Below, in pieces: positions 10,358 to 18,169 of a DNA stretch of 18,263 bases. Below the pieces are notes generated by a model. That model did not search any database. It had not been told where the DNA came from and was given only the letters and a program-made list of their open reading frames with translations. Numbering within the stretch: the first letter of the stretch is position 1; each line of letters opens with the position of its first letter. The stretch is taken from contig MU859427.1 of the NCBI GenBank assembly GCA_033297205.1, positions 1 to 18,263 on the forward strand. The letters are read 5' to 3'. Both the position numbers and the translations under genes were made by a program. The DNA is from Pseudoneurospora amorphoporcata. Taxonomy: Eukaryota; Ascomycota; Sordariomycetes; Sordariales; Sordariaceae.

Positions 10358-10606
10358 CGTGGAAGGTGATGACTTCTTTTCCACTTCAGTCTTCTGACTC
10401 AGCTAGGGCTGCCTCCCGCAGGACCTGGTTAGGGTCAGGGGCTACCTGATTGCTAGCGCGGTAGGGTCCGACGAGCGAGACGTAGAAGGTAATAACTTCT
10501 TTTCCACTTTATAAATCTTTTGACTTAGCCGGGGCTGCCTTCCGTAGGACCTAGTTAGGGTCAGGGGCTACCTGATTGCCAGCGCGGTAGGGTCCGACGA
10601 GCGAAA
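10358..10606. repeat. Tandem duplication (123 and 126 bp) of a pol linker segment in element C
   Basis: 10358-10480 and 10481-10606 are two adjacent copies sharing GGTCAGGGGCTACCTGATTG and GCGCGGTAGGGTCCGACGAG. A third, dispersed copy is at 10853-10956, its normal place between integrase and chromodomain. Element A has only that one copy (around 1680-1790). Confidence 0.85.
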
Positions 10607-10852
10607 TGTGGAAGGCGATGACTTCTGAGATATCTTGAATGGTTTATAGAGCTTTTTGTCAAGCTTCTTAAAGGGTCTCTTAGTTTCTCTGGGTGGCGTG
10701 CGTAAAAGGCGATAACCTGGGCCTTTGCTCTGTCAGTGTAGAAATGCTTCCAAGGCTCCCATACAAGATTCTGAGTTCCTTCCCATCCTTCCCACCTGAC
10801 TCGATACTTGACCTTCCCTTTAATCATCATGGAGCCCAGTATTTTCTCAACC

Positions 10853-10956
10853 TCAGTCTTCTAACTCTGCTAGGGCTGCCTCTCGTAGGACCTAGTCAAG
10901 GTCAGGGGCTACCTAATTGCTAGCGCGATAGGGTTCTAGGAGCGAGACGTGGAAGG
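10853..10956. repeat. Third, original copy of the duplicated pol linker segment in C
   Basis: Shares GGTCAGGGGCTACC and the flanking GCTAGGGCTGCCTC with 10358-10606. Its position next to the chromodomain matches element A, so this is the source copy. Confidence 0.75.
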
Positions 10957-11558
10957 AATTATGGATGCGCCAGGTGTTGGGTAAGGTAAGACGGACAGCA
11001 GTAGGGGAAATTACCTAAAATATTTTGAAGGGGCCATAGAACTTTTTATCAAACTTCCTGGATAGGCGTTTTATCTTGATATACTTACTGTTCAATATAA
11101 CTAACTGTCCCACTTTATAGACCGGTACCTCCGTTCGTTTCTTATTTACCCACTCCTTCATCCTTTAACGGGCGCGATCGAGGTGTTTCTAAGCATAGTC
11201 GTAAACTTAAGTCATCTAGTGAGTGTAGAGACGACTCCCAGGGTTGCGGGGCGCGCCGTTAGGAGGGTTGTGAGAAGCTGGGTAATATCCGTAATTGGCG
11301 TAGAACGGGGTAAAGCCGGTTAAGGACGAGGCGGAGTTGTTATATACGAACTCGGCAGTGGCTAGAAGGTCTTCCCAGCTACTCATTTCGTAGTTGACGA
11401 AGGCTTTGAGGTAACTCTTAAGGATCTGGTTGAGCCGTTTGGTCTGGTTATTTGTCTGGGGGCGGAATGCTATGCTCATGCGGCTTTTGATGCCGACGAA
11501 TTTGAGGAAGTCCTTTCAGAGGTGAGCTGTAAATCTTGTAGTACTTCATAGTAGCCAC

Positions 11559-12481
11559 TTAAAAATCCGAATCAGAGCTGTCGTCCATATCCATCGTCTT
11601 TATAGCTCTCTGAATAACGTTGACCTTTTATTTCTTAAACTAGGCCTCGTCGTCTGCGATGAGGTCCTCAACTCCCTCTTCTTCACGGTCGCTATTCTTT
11701 CTTTTAACTACGGCCGTAATTGCTAGTTGGGGTAATTCTTTACCGTTGTTGTCCTTCCTTACGAAACACTCCAGGGTATAATAGTTATCGCGGCCGCATC
11801 GCCAGCAGGATACTCGGTCCTTTTTACGCTAATTGATGTCGCTAGAACTAATATCTTTCAAGGCCTCGCGGACGCTGTTCTATTTTTTATCCTTGACTAG
11901 CCTATTAGGTTCTCTTAAGGATTGGTTTCGGTCGGAAGGGGAGCGTAGGACGGTGTTGGGTGCCTTGGTACTTTCGTGGCAGCGCGTTATTCGAGGGCTC
12001 TTAGGACAGAGGCGACGTCGGGGGCCTTCTGGCTAGTTCGTTTATAGGCTGTTTGGGTAGCCTTCTAGGTATCGTGTTTAACGCTGGCGATGCGTTCTTC
12101 GAGATCCTTGAATTGGCCTGGGTCGATAAGTTTGTTGAGGATGTCGTTGATCTAGTTATCTTTAGTCGCGAAGGTCCTCGTATTGGATCTTAAGGGTGGC
12201 GAATCCCTGGGCTTGTTCCTGGCCGATGGAGAGGGCGATTTCCCTGACTTGGTGATGGGCTTTGGCGATTTGGTCGTATATAGCGACGAGCTAGGCCGGG
12301 GGGTTGTTGACTACGACGGGTCTAGTGGCGATATCGTCGTTTCTAGTTATTACGACGTCGAAGTCCTGGGGGTTATAGAGCACCAGGGTAGTGTTAGTAG
12401 TAGTTTTGACTAAGGCTATCGGGGTATCGCGTGGGGAAGTTATGATGACTGAGGGTTGGTAATTGATAGGTAAAAGGGTGG
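11559..12481 (-). pseudogene. gag: gag of element C, stop-interrupted
   Basis: One minus-strand frame runs from the primer site to TAA at 11561-11559, ending in an acidic tail DDSSDSDF. Near the 5' end it reads SPRDTPIALVK; no ATG is in place, and the ATA codon just before SPRD is a plausible RIP-changed ATG. The zinc knuckle (11807-11766) reads C-WR-C-GRDN-Y-YTLE-C, with the His position as Tyr. Several TAG/TAA stops interrupt it. The homologous gag of element A (17480-15400) is longer, so part of the middle is reduced here. It would encode capsid and nucleocapsid. Confidence 0.75.
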
Positions 12482-12503
12482 TTCGAGACCAAAGAAGATT
12501 ATC
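12482..12503 (-). other. Primer-binding site of element C (22-nt self-complementary)
   Basis: Directly adjoins the 5' LTR. It is the exact reverse complement of 9982-10003 in the other LTR (22 of 22) and pairs with 12552-12573 in its own LTR at 20 of 22 positions, one of the two exceptions being a G-U wobble. It does not begin with TGG, arguing against a tRNA primer. The predicted RNA start is near 12573, giving a 70-nt R-U5. Confidence 0.65.
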
Positions 12504-12801
12504 TGTGACAAGGGCAGTATTCTGGGCTTGGAACAATAGTTTAATTCCGCTGATAACCTTCTTTGGTTTCGAAGGCCTTGTTGATCCCTTTAACCTCTAG
12601 AGGAAGGTTCAGTTTCAAGGCCTCCTTATGCTAAAGAAGTTTCGTATAGAGCCTTGTGGCCTTAGGCTATAAGGTACTAATTTAGCATTCTCCATACAAG
12701 TGGGTCTTCTTCGACTATTCTCTTTCGTCCTTTTAGCGCCGGCTTTCGCGCTGAGCCTTGACAACCCTAATCCTGGACTGTGGGCAAATGTCCGTGTGAC
12801 A
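12504..12801 (-). repeat. 5' LTR of element C (298 bp)
   Basis: Gap-free match to 9934-10231, ends TG..CA, followed by CCTGT. It carries the sequence complementary to the adjoining primer site at 12552-12573. Confidence 0.93.
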
Positions 12802-12806
12802 CCTGT
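12802..12806. repeat. Target-site duplication CCTGT of element C (right)
   Basis: Second copy of the 5-bp duplication at 9929-9933, directly after the C 5' LTR. Confidence 0.95.
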
Positions 12807-15027
12807 CGCCTACTTTTCGGCCAAGCACAGCTCCCAGGAATGCAACTACGACGTATACGATAAGGAGTTACTCGCGATCATCAAAGCATTGGAGGAGTGG
12901 AGACCCGAGCTGGAAGGTGCTCAACAACCCTTCGATATCCTAACGGATTACAAAAACCTCCAAACGTTCACAACCAACAAACAGCTAACTCAGCGGCATA
13001 TGCGCTGGTTTCAGTTCCTGTCCCGATTTAACTTCTTGATTAAGTATATACTGGGCTCCAAGAACCTTCGCCCAGACGCCCTGAGCCGCAAGCCCAACGA
13101 TCGCCCTGACGGCGAGGAGGATGACCGCTTGACCGCACGCAAGCGGGCTTTGTTAGATCCGTCTTGGTTCGAAAAAGGTTGTTTCGAGTTTGACGACCCA
13201 GCGGCGGGTTTCTCGCTTTGCCTACCGGGACCTGACGACCTAGATACCCAGTCAACCGATGATCTTATTCGTGCCAGCTACGAGACCTCCGTCTTCCTAC
13301 AGGAGCTAGTTTCCTCCTTCACTAGCGGAGCCCGTCAATGGCCCACTGCTATTAGGAAGGTTTTCCACAGGGCCTTTTCGGAATATCACGTCGTCAACGG
13401 CATCGCGAAATGGCGAGACCGAATCATCGTTAATCCCTATAATAAAAATTTCCAGCTCCAATTCGTCAGTCGCTAGCACAACTCCCCGGGCGCCGGCTAT
13501 CTAGGCCGCGACGCTACGTACGAGCTCCTGCAACGCGATTTCTACTAGGAGGGGATGTACAACGACGTACGCCTTTTCTATAAAGGTTGCTTGCCCTGCG
13601 CGAAAACTAAGTCCCTGAAGAGAGGCTCAACTAGTTATTTCAAACCGGTTATAATCGCCCTCGCGCTATAGACTGATATCTCAATCGACTACGTCACGCC
13701 GTTACTACTAAGTACCCATTTGGGCCAGACTTTTAAATACGTCGCTATCGTTATTGACCGACTCACTAAAATACGGCATTACATCCCGATAGTAACCCTA
13801 GAAGTGGAAGAACTAGCGGACCGTTTTATCGATCGTATTTACTCGATCTATAGCCTCCTAGACAGCGTGCTTTCCGACAGAGGTATCCAATTTGTCTTAC
13901 GATTCTAGTCTACCCTCTGTAAGCGGCTATCCGTGATTCGCAAGCTCACCTCCGCTTTCCATCCCCAGACGAACGCCCAAACCGAGCGCATCAACGCAGA
14001 AATAAAGCAGTTTTTAAGGATCTATATCAACTAGGCACAAACGGACTAGGCAAAGTGGCTGCCACTCGCGGAGTTCGCTGGCAATAACGCCGTATCATCG
14101 TCAACAAGCATCTCCCCTTTCTTCGCCAATTACGGACACCACCCTCGTATGGGCACAGAGCCTCGTACCCCGCCGCTACCAGATCTCTCCCTAGCTCAGC
14201 TCAAAGAGCACTACAAGGCCAACGAGCTAGCAGATCGCTTCCAGCAGATCTAGGATTTCGCCATCCAACAATCTCGTCGCACACAGGAACGGTATAAGGA
14301 CAACGCCAACAAGAAGCGGGTCGACTCTATCAAATACCATATCAGTAATATAATCCTCCTCAATACAGCCAACCTCGCTAACGGACGTCCGCACGCGAAA
14401 CTATACCCCCGCTAAGAAGGACCCTTCAAAGTTGTCCGCGCCGAATCGCACCCCGTACACCTCGCCCTCCCTTCGAACATAAAGTATTCACCAGTATTCC
14501 ACGTCTCGATAGTGCAACCATGGTCCGGTAAGGGCCTCCTTAGCCAGCCTACTACGATAGACGTTCTGGCAAACGAGGGGAGGGTCATAATACGTACCAA
14601 CGACCAAGAGGAGCACGAGGAGTGGGCATTCGAGCGTTTCACAGATTGTCAACAAATAGGCAACAACAGGCATTAGAAATACGAAGTCAAATGGAAGACC
14701 GGCAACCCTACCTAGGAACCCGTCAGCAACGTTATCGACTGTGAGCACCATCTCCAGCAGTTTCACCGCGACCACCCAGACAAGCCGGTGCCTCCAGAGG
14801 TCCAGAAGGTCTTCGAGCGCCTCACCGCCGACACCTCAACACCAACGCCGGCCGCCCCCGAGCCACCACGGCGCCGCTCCAGCCGCTTGGCACGGCAAGA
14901 GACGGCGGCCGCTATGAAGGATAGGACGTGGAAGGATATGGAGGAGGGCTTGTGTCTCGCGTTCGGAAGGGTGTTTCGAAAATTGATGGATGTTTACGAG
15001 GATGGGAAACGGTGTAAAGGGTCTTGA
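12807..15027 (+). pseudogene. pol: pol of element B, part 2 (RNase H, integrase, chromodomain)
   Basis: Continues the pol frame after element C and stays in one frame to TGA 15025-15027. RNase H: VAYFSAKHS, DKELLAI, then LTDYKNL, where DHKNL is usual (His to Tyr). Integrase zinc domain (about 13475-13610): HNSPGAGYLGR with the second His as Tyr, and CLPC intact. Integrase core: Asp codons at 13687-13689 and 13876-13878 and Glu at 13984-13986; the last two are 36 codons apart (D,D-35-E), so the triad is intact. C-terminal integrase domain (HAKLYPR*EGPFKVV, Trp to stop). Chromodomain about 14610-14790 (KYEVKWKTGNPT*EPV), then a basic tail RRRSSRLARQ. Stops at expected Trp (FY*EGM, RF*STL) or Gln positions point to RIP. 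The inactivation is by stops, not by loss of the catalytic residues. Confidence 0.88.
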
Positions 15028-15074
15028 GTCTATTATTTTGCGTGTATATAGATTTTCAGCTCTACGAGCTTCTT

Positions 15075-15088
15075 TTGAGGGGGGATAG
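15075..15088 (+). other. Polypurine tract of element B
   Basis: TTGAGGGGGGATAG directly precedes the right LTR, with the G-run typical of the plus-strand primer tract. The 47 bases between the pol stop (15027) and here are untranslated. Confidence 0.7.
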
Positions 15089-15341
15089 TATCACAAGGTT
15101 AGACCTGTGATGTGCTGTGCTGCACTGACCGCACATGTGCTGTGCCGACCAGAGCCTAGAGCTCTGCGTTCGCGCACATCAGCTATATCATAGTCACGTG
15201 CAGCCTTACGTGCGCGCGCACGGTCTGGCCGTAGGGCTCTCGCCCATATAGCCAGACCTCCACGCACACTTCCTCCTTCCTCTCCTTATGCAACAACGCA
15301 TATCTCACCATACCCTATACGGTGCCTTTCGCCCCGTGATA
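15089..15341 (+). repeat. 3' LTR of element B (253 bp)
   Basis: Begins TATCAC and ends GTGATA; matches 5031-5283 without indels and is followed by ACTAA. It keeps CACGTG where the left copy has TACGTG, a C-to-T change. Confidence 0.9.
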
Positions 15342-15346
15342 ACTAA
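15342..15346. repeat. Target-site duplication ACTAA of element B (right)
   Basis: Second copy of the 5-bp duplication at 5026-5030; element A sequence resumes at 15347. Confidence 0.88.
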
Positions 15347-15399
15347 GCTGGTACTAAAGTAAGGCCGTAGTAATCTATATAGTACTTTATAGCGGCTAC

Positions 15400-17480
15400 T
15401 TAAAAATCCGAGTTAGAGTCGTTGTCTATATTTATAGTTTGTATAACTCTAGTAATTGCGTTTGTTTTAGCTTTCTTAAATTGGGCCTCGTTGTCTTCGA
15501 GGTCTTCAGTTCCCTCTTCTTTAAAGTCGTTATTTTTGCGTTTCTTAGTCGAGATAGCAGCCGTTCTTAATTGTTCTTTGGGTTAGGGTAAGTCTTTGCT
15601 ATTATTATCCTTCTCTACGAAATATTCTATAGTATAGTAATTGTCACGCCCGTATCGCCAGTAGGAAACTTAGTCCTTCTTACGCTAATTAATATCCGCC
15701 TAATTAATTCTATTTAAAGCGTCGCGATTAGAAGCCTATTTCTTGTCCTTAGTTGAGCGGTCGGGTCGTTTTGAAGATTGGTCTTAGTCGGAAGGGGAGC
15801 GCGTATCCTTGCGGGGTTAGCCCGACTTCGAGTGCTCCGTCTTTAAAGTGGGCGCGCCTTTTCCCGAAAGACTTAAATCCTATAGTATATTCTCGTAGAC
15901 TTAGCCTACCTCTTAAATGGCGTTAAGGAACTTATTATCCGATAGGGGGATTCTACCTCGCGTTTAATAGACTATTTTAATAATTTCGGAGGGTAGGGTC
16001 TTAGAAATATAATTACGGAAAGTAGTTCCTAACTATTAGACAACGTCGTTAAAATTAAGGAGTATAGTAATATATTGAATTATATCTCCTTCGTACTTTA
16101 AGTCTATTATCTTCTTCGCATTGCGGTGCTGTTCGGAAAGGTCCTTAAACCGGTCTTAGAAGGCGGCTAAGTAGCTTATCCAAGTGTCAGCGAAATTTAT
16201 ACGCCGGGCTTATTTTACCCTCTAATTATACTATATTTAGGCTTTGTCGGTTAATAGGGAACCGATCTAATTGATTTTATAGTTGTCGGTAACGAATCTA
16301 AAAGTATAAGTATCGAAGTAGGCTTCGATCTTGTACTACCAAGGTTAGAACTTCGAAAGGTCCTTACTATCGTATAAAGGTAGCTTACTAAAGTAAATAG
16401 GGGGCACCTAAATAGTTAGGTTCTAAAGGAACTTGTTAGCTCCTTCCCGTCCGGAGTCGTTAAGGAGGTACTTAAAGGTAGCGTAACGAGGGGGCCGCGG
16501 GGGCCCTAGGGGTCTTTAGTTCTTAAAGGAGGAGCGGTATAATTGGGGCGTAATATTGGCCCCGAAAGCGCCGGCTTAAGTTGCTTCGTATTAAGCGTTG
16601 GCCTACTTAGACTACTATTGAGCTTGTACGCGTTAGATCGTATCGTTACTTAGGGAATTGAATAGGGGGTTGTTAGAGCGAAATACCGTATTCAGGCTTA
16701 ATAAGGGACGTATTGCGGCGCGTTGTTCGAGAATTCTAAGGACGGAGGCGGCGTTAGGAGCTTTTTAGCTAAAGTACTCAAAAGCCTCTTAAATAACTTT
16801 CTACGTATTTTGCTAAACTGCCGCGATTTGTTCCTTAAGGTCCTTTAGTTGCCGGGGATCAACGAGCTTTTCGAGGATGTCGTTAATTTGGGAATCCTTA
16901 GTATTAGCTTAAGTTTCAACGTAACCTAGAATAGATTACTAGCGGGTAGATTTCTCGTAGAATATTTCGATCGCTTATTATTATTAAGTAAGCGCGTCGC
17001 GGAGCTAATAAATAGCCTTCTAACGTTCTTCGTCTTTCTTACCATATTGAGTAATAGCGGTCTAGACTTTAGAAGCGAAACGGGAGCTAGCCTACTAGAC
17101 TTACTACTCTAGGCGGGCGACTTAGGCTTAGGTAGCTTCCAACCCAAAGTCAAAAAGATAGGTAACGGTAGTATAGTTCTTCCTTAGGACTTCGTATTGT
17201 TCCTTAAGGGTAATAAGATCCCTAGCGTGCTTATATCCTATAGAGAAGGCGATCTCGCAGACTTAGTTGTAGGTTACAGCGAACTAACTATAAAGCGTAA
17301 CGAGCTAGGGAGGAGGGTTAGTAACTTAGATCGTACTTTTAAGAATAATATTATCGGTACCGGTTATAATAGTATTGAAGCCTTTGGGTTAGTAGAGGAC
17401 GAGGGAGAGCTCCTTAACCGAGGGTATAGGTTGGTCTTAAAAAGCTATAATAGTAGTAGGTTAGTAAAGAGTTTGCGAAA
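15400..17480 (-). pseudogene. gag: gag of element A, heavily RIP-mutated
   Basis: Minus-strand gag between the 5' LTR/primer site and the B insertion. Identified by alignment to the gag of C: near the 5' end A reads VTNPPP*LVTLYS and EIAFSIGYKHARDL where C reads VVNNPPA*LVAIYD and EIALSIGQEQARDS. The tail DNDSNSDF and stop (TAA, 15402-15400) match C. The zinc knuckle (15663-15622) reads Y-WR-Y-GRDN-Y-YTIE-Y: every one of the four zinc ligands is Tyr. Stops are very frequent, and no intact start codon could be placed. The seemingly open plus-strand frame at 17197-17532 is a shadow of this gene. It would have encoded capsid and nucleocapsid; now non-functional. Confidence 0.8.
15622..15663 (-). 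other. Zinc knuckle of A gag with all four ligands changed to Tyr
   Basis: Y-X2-Y-X4-Y-X4-Y replaces C-X2-C-X4-H-X4-C. Element C retains the three Cys in the same motif (11766-11807). TGY to TAY and CAY to TAY are both CpA-type RIP changes. Confidence 0.75.
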
Positions 17481-17488
17481 AGGGGTAG

Positions 17489-17510
17489 TTCGAGAGGGAA
17501 GTAGTTTATC
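17489..17510 (-). other. Primer-binding site of element A (degraded, self-priming type)
   Basis: Adjoins the 5' LTR of A. It is complementary to 17559-17580 within that LTR at 17 of 22 positions, with the mismatches clustered in the middle. The position and 70-nt spacing to the LTR end are identical to those in element C. Confidence 0.5.
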
Positions 17511-18086
17511 TATAACAAAGGCAGTAATCTAAGCTTAGAATAGTAATTTAATTTAGCTAATAAACTACTTTGGTTTCGAAAGCTTTATTAATCTTCTTAA
17601 CCTTTAGGAGAAAGTTAGGCTTCAAGACCTTCTTATACTAAAAGGAATCGGTACGTACTTAAGGTACATATTAAGCCTTGTCGTTTGAAGCTTTAAAATA
17701 TTTATTTAGTAGTCTATATACGTATAGATCTTCTTAAATGCCTTCATCCATTCTCTATTTTCCTTTTAGCGCTATCCTTTATCCGGGCGCCCTACTTCTT
17801 ACTTAGTTGGCTGTAGTTACTTCTAGGATGACCGTAGCCGAGGGCCCAGCCGTAGGTCCGGCCGAGGGTCTAACCGCGGGTCCGGCCGCGGGTCCGGCCG
17901 AGGGTCTAGCCGCGGGTCCGGCCGTAGGTCCGGCCGAGGGTTTAGCCGCGGGTTTAGCCGCGGGTCCGGCTGAGGTAGGTATTATGGCTGGAGGCTACTA
18001 AGTATTTTAAAATTAATGCTAGGCGTTGAGGCTCTATTGAGTCTTGCGATCCTAACCATTAGATTGTAGGTAATGTCCGTATAATA
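17511..18086 (-). repeat. 5' LTR of element A (576 bp)
   Basis: Aligns with 866-1417. Two extra minisatellite units account for the 24-bp difference. It begins TATAACAAAG and ends ATAATA. Followed by the duplication ACTAA. Confidence 0.88.
17838..17975. repeat. 12-bp GC-rich minisatellite in the right LTR of A (11 units plus partial)
   Basis: Eleven 12-bp units of the form CCGNGGGTCCGG plus a partial one. The first unit keeps CCCAG, showing the likely ancestor of the CTAG variants. The open frame of Gly-Pro-Ala repeats that crosses it (17807-18001) is a by-product of the repeat and lies inside an LTR. Confidence 0.85.
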
Positions 18087-18091
18087 ACTAA
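18087..18091. repeat. Target-site duplication ACTAA of element A (right)
   Basis: Second copy of the duplication at 861-865. Confidence 0.9.
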
Positions 18092-18169
18092 GTACCTCGC
18101 AAAGTCTTCTTTAGAATTTACTAGTCCAATTGGAGCCCCTATTATTAACGATCGATTATAATTAGCCGT
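18092..18169 (-). pseudogene. Captured gypsy pol fragment: integrase core (element D, part 1)
   Basis: On the minus strand, read from the right TIR inward: HG***-type segment, then SIVNNRGSNWTSKF, then RRLCEVLSIK, which joins LLSTAYHPQIDGG at 860 once element A and one ACTAA are removed. NNRG stands where the second catalytic Asp (SDRG) belongs, so that Asp has become Asn. The integrase N-terminal half is absent: the TIR begins within the codon before the Gly of HG. Non-functional relic. Confidence 0.8.

Larger units (their letters stand above)
10251..11538 (-). pseudogene. pol: pol remnant of element C: integrase C-terminal part, linker and chromodomain
   Basis: Minus-strand remnant beginning just after the second catalytic Asp of integrase, where the deletion joins it to the gag end. 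Integrase piece (11479-11216): RPQTNNQTKRLNQ stands where HPQTDGQTERLNQ is normal, so the catalytic Glu has become Lys; EFVYNNSASSLTGFTPFYAN follows. The chromodomain (about 10830-10700) reads KVKYRVRWEGWEG and LVWEPWKHFY, with the aromatic residues largely kept. Beyond it lie repeated copies of the integrase-chromodomain linker (10358-10606) that have no counterpart in element A, then a basic tail. Cannot act as an integrase. Confidence 0.82.
9934..12801 (-). mobile_element. Element C: internally deleted minus-strand gypsy of the A family
   Basis: 2868-bp LTR element with 298-bp LTRs at both ends, duplication CCTGT, primer site (12482-12503) and polypurine tract (10232-10250). Gag is present, but a deletion of about 2.7 kb relative to A joins the gag 3' region to the integrase core at about 11538/11539, removing protease, RT, RNase H and the integrase zinc domain. 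The distal pol region also holds duplicated segments. It is the youngest insertion in the nest and less RIP-mutated than A. Either a deletion derivative mobilised in trans or a full copy deleted after insertion. Confidence 0.9.
5031..15341 (+). mobile_element. Element B: plus-strand Ty3/gypsy chromovirus, interrupted by element C
   Basis: LTR retrotransposon with 253-bp LTRs (5031-5283 and 15089-15341) and duplication ACTAA. Without element C and its duplication it is 7438 bp. Order: LTR, primer site, leader, gag (from 5511), frameshift signal near 7409-7448, pol (protease, RT, RNase H, integrase, chromodomain; ends 15027), polypurine tract, LTR. It is inserted at the gag-pol junction of element A in opposite orientation. 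RIP damage is moderate: stops (mostly TAG) but no detected frameshift, and several catalytic residues intact. It is a different family from A and C. Confidence 0.93.
866..18086 (-). mobile_element. Element A: minus-strand Ty3/gypsy chromovirus, interrupted by element B
   Basis: LTR retrotransposon bounded by LTRs at 866-1417 and 17511-18086 and by the 5-bp duplication ACTAA. Without the nested B insertion (5031-15341 plus one duplication) it is 6905 bp, a normal gypsy length. Order in the sense direction: 5' LTR, primer site, gag (17480 to 15400), pol (protease, RT, RNase H, integrase, chromodomain; 5030 to about 1437), polypurine tract, 3' LTR. This order places it in the chromovirus branch of Ty3/gypsy. 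It is heavily RIP-mutated and cannot encode working proteins. Element C, deeper in the nest, belongs to the same family and shows what a milder-mutated copy looks like. Confidence 0.92.

Noticed and set aside
12700..12801. A natural start of the RNase H-integrase open frame within this LTR
   Set aside because: The bases belong to the LTR of element C; the frame merely reads through from the LTR into B pol by chance. The true upstream sequence is before 9933.
5511..15027. A reassigned genetic code in which TAG is read as an amino acid
   Set aside because: TAG falls at positions expected to be Trp in some places (FY*EGM, RF*STL) and Gln in others, TAA also occurs, and homologous copies differ by RIP-type transitions. 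Mutation explains all of it.
17197..17532. A plus-strand gene of 111 codons
   Set aside because: It is antisense to the gag 5' region of A and crosses the LTR boundary; the minus-strand translation aligns with the gag of C.
17807..18001. A small Gly/Pro/Ala-repeat protein gene
   Set aside because: It lies wholly inside an LTR and is a translation of the 12-bp repeat; the sister LTR at 866-1417 does not keep an equivalent clean frame.
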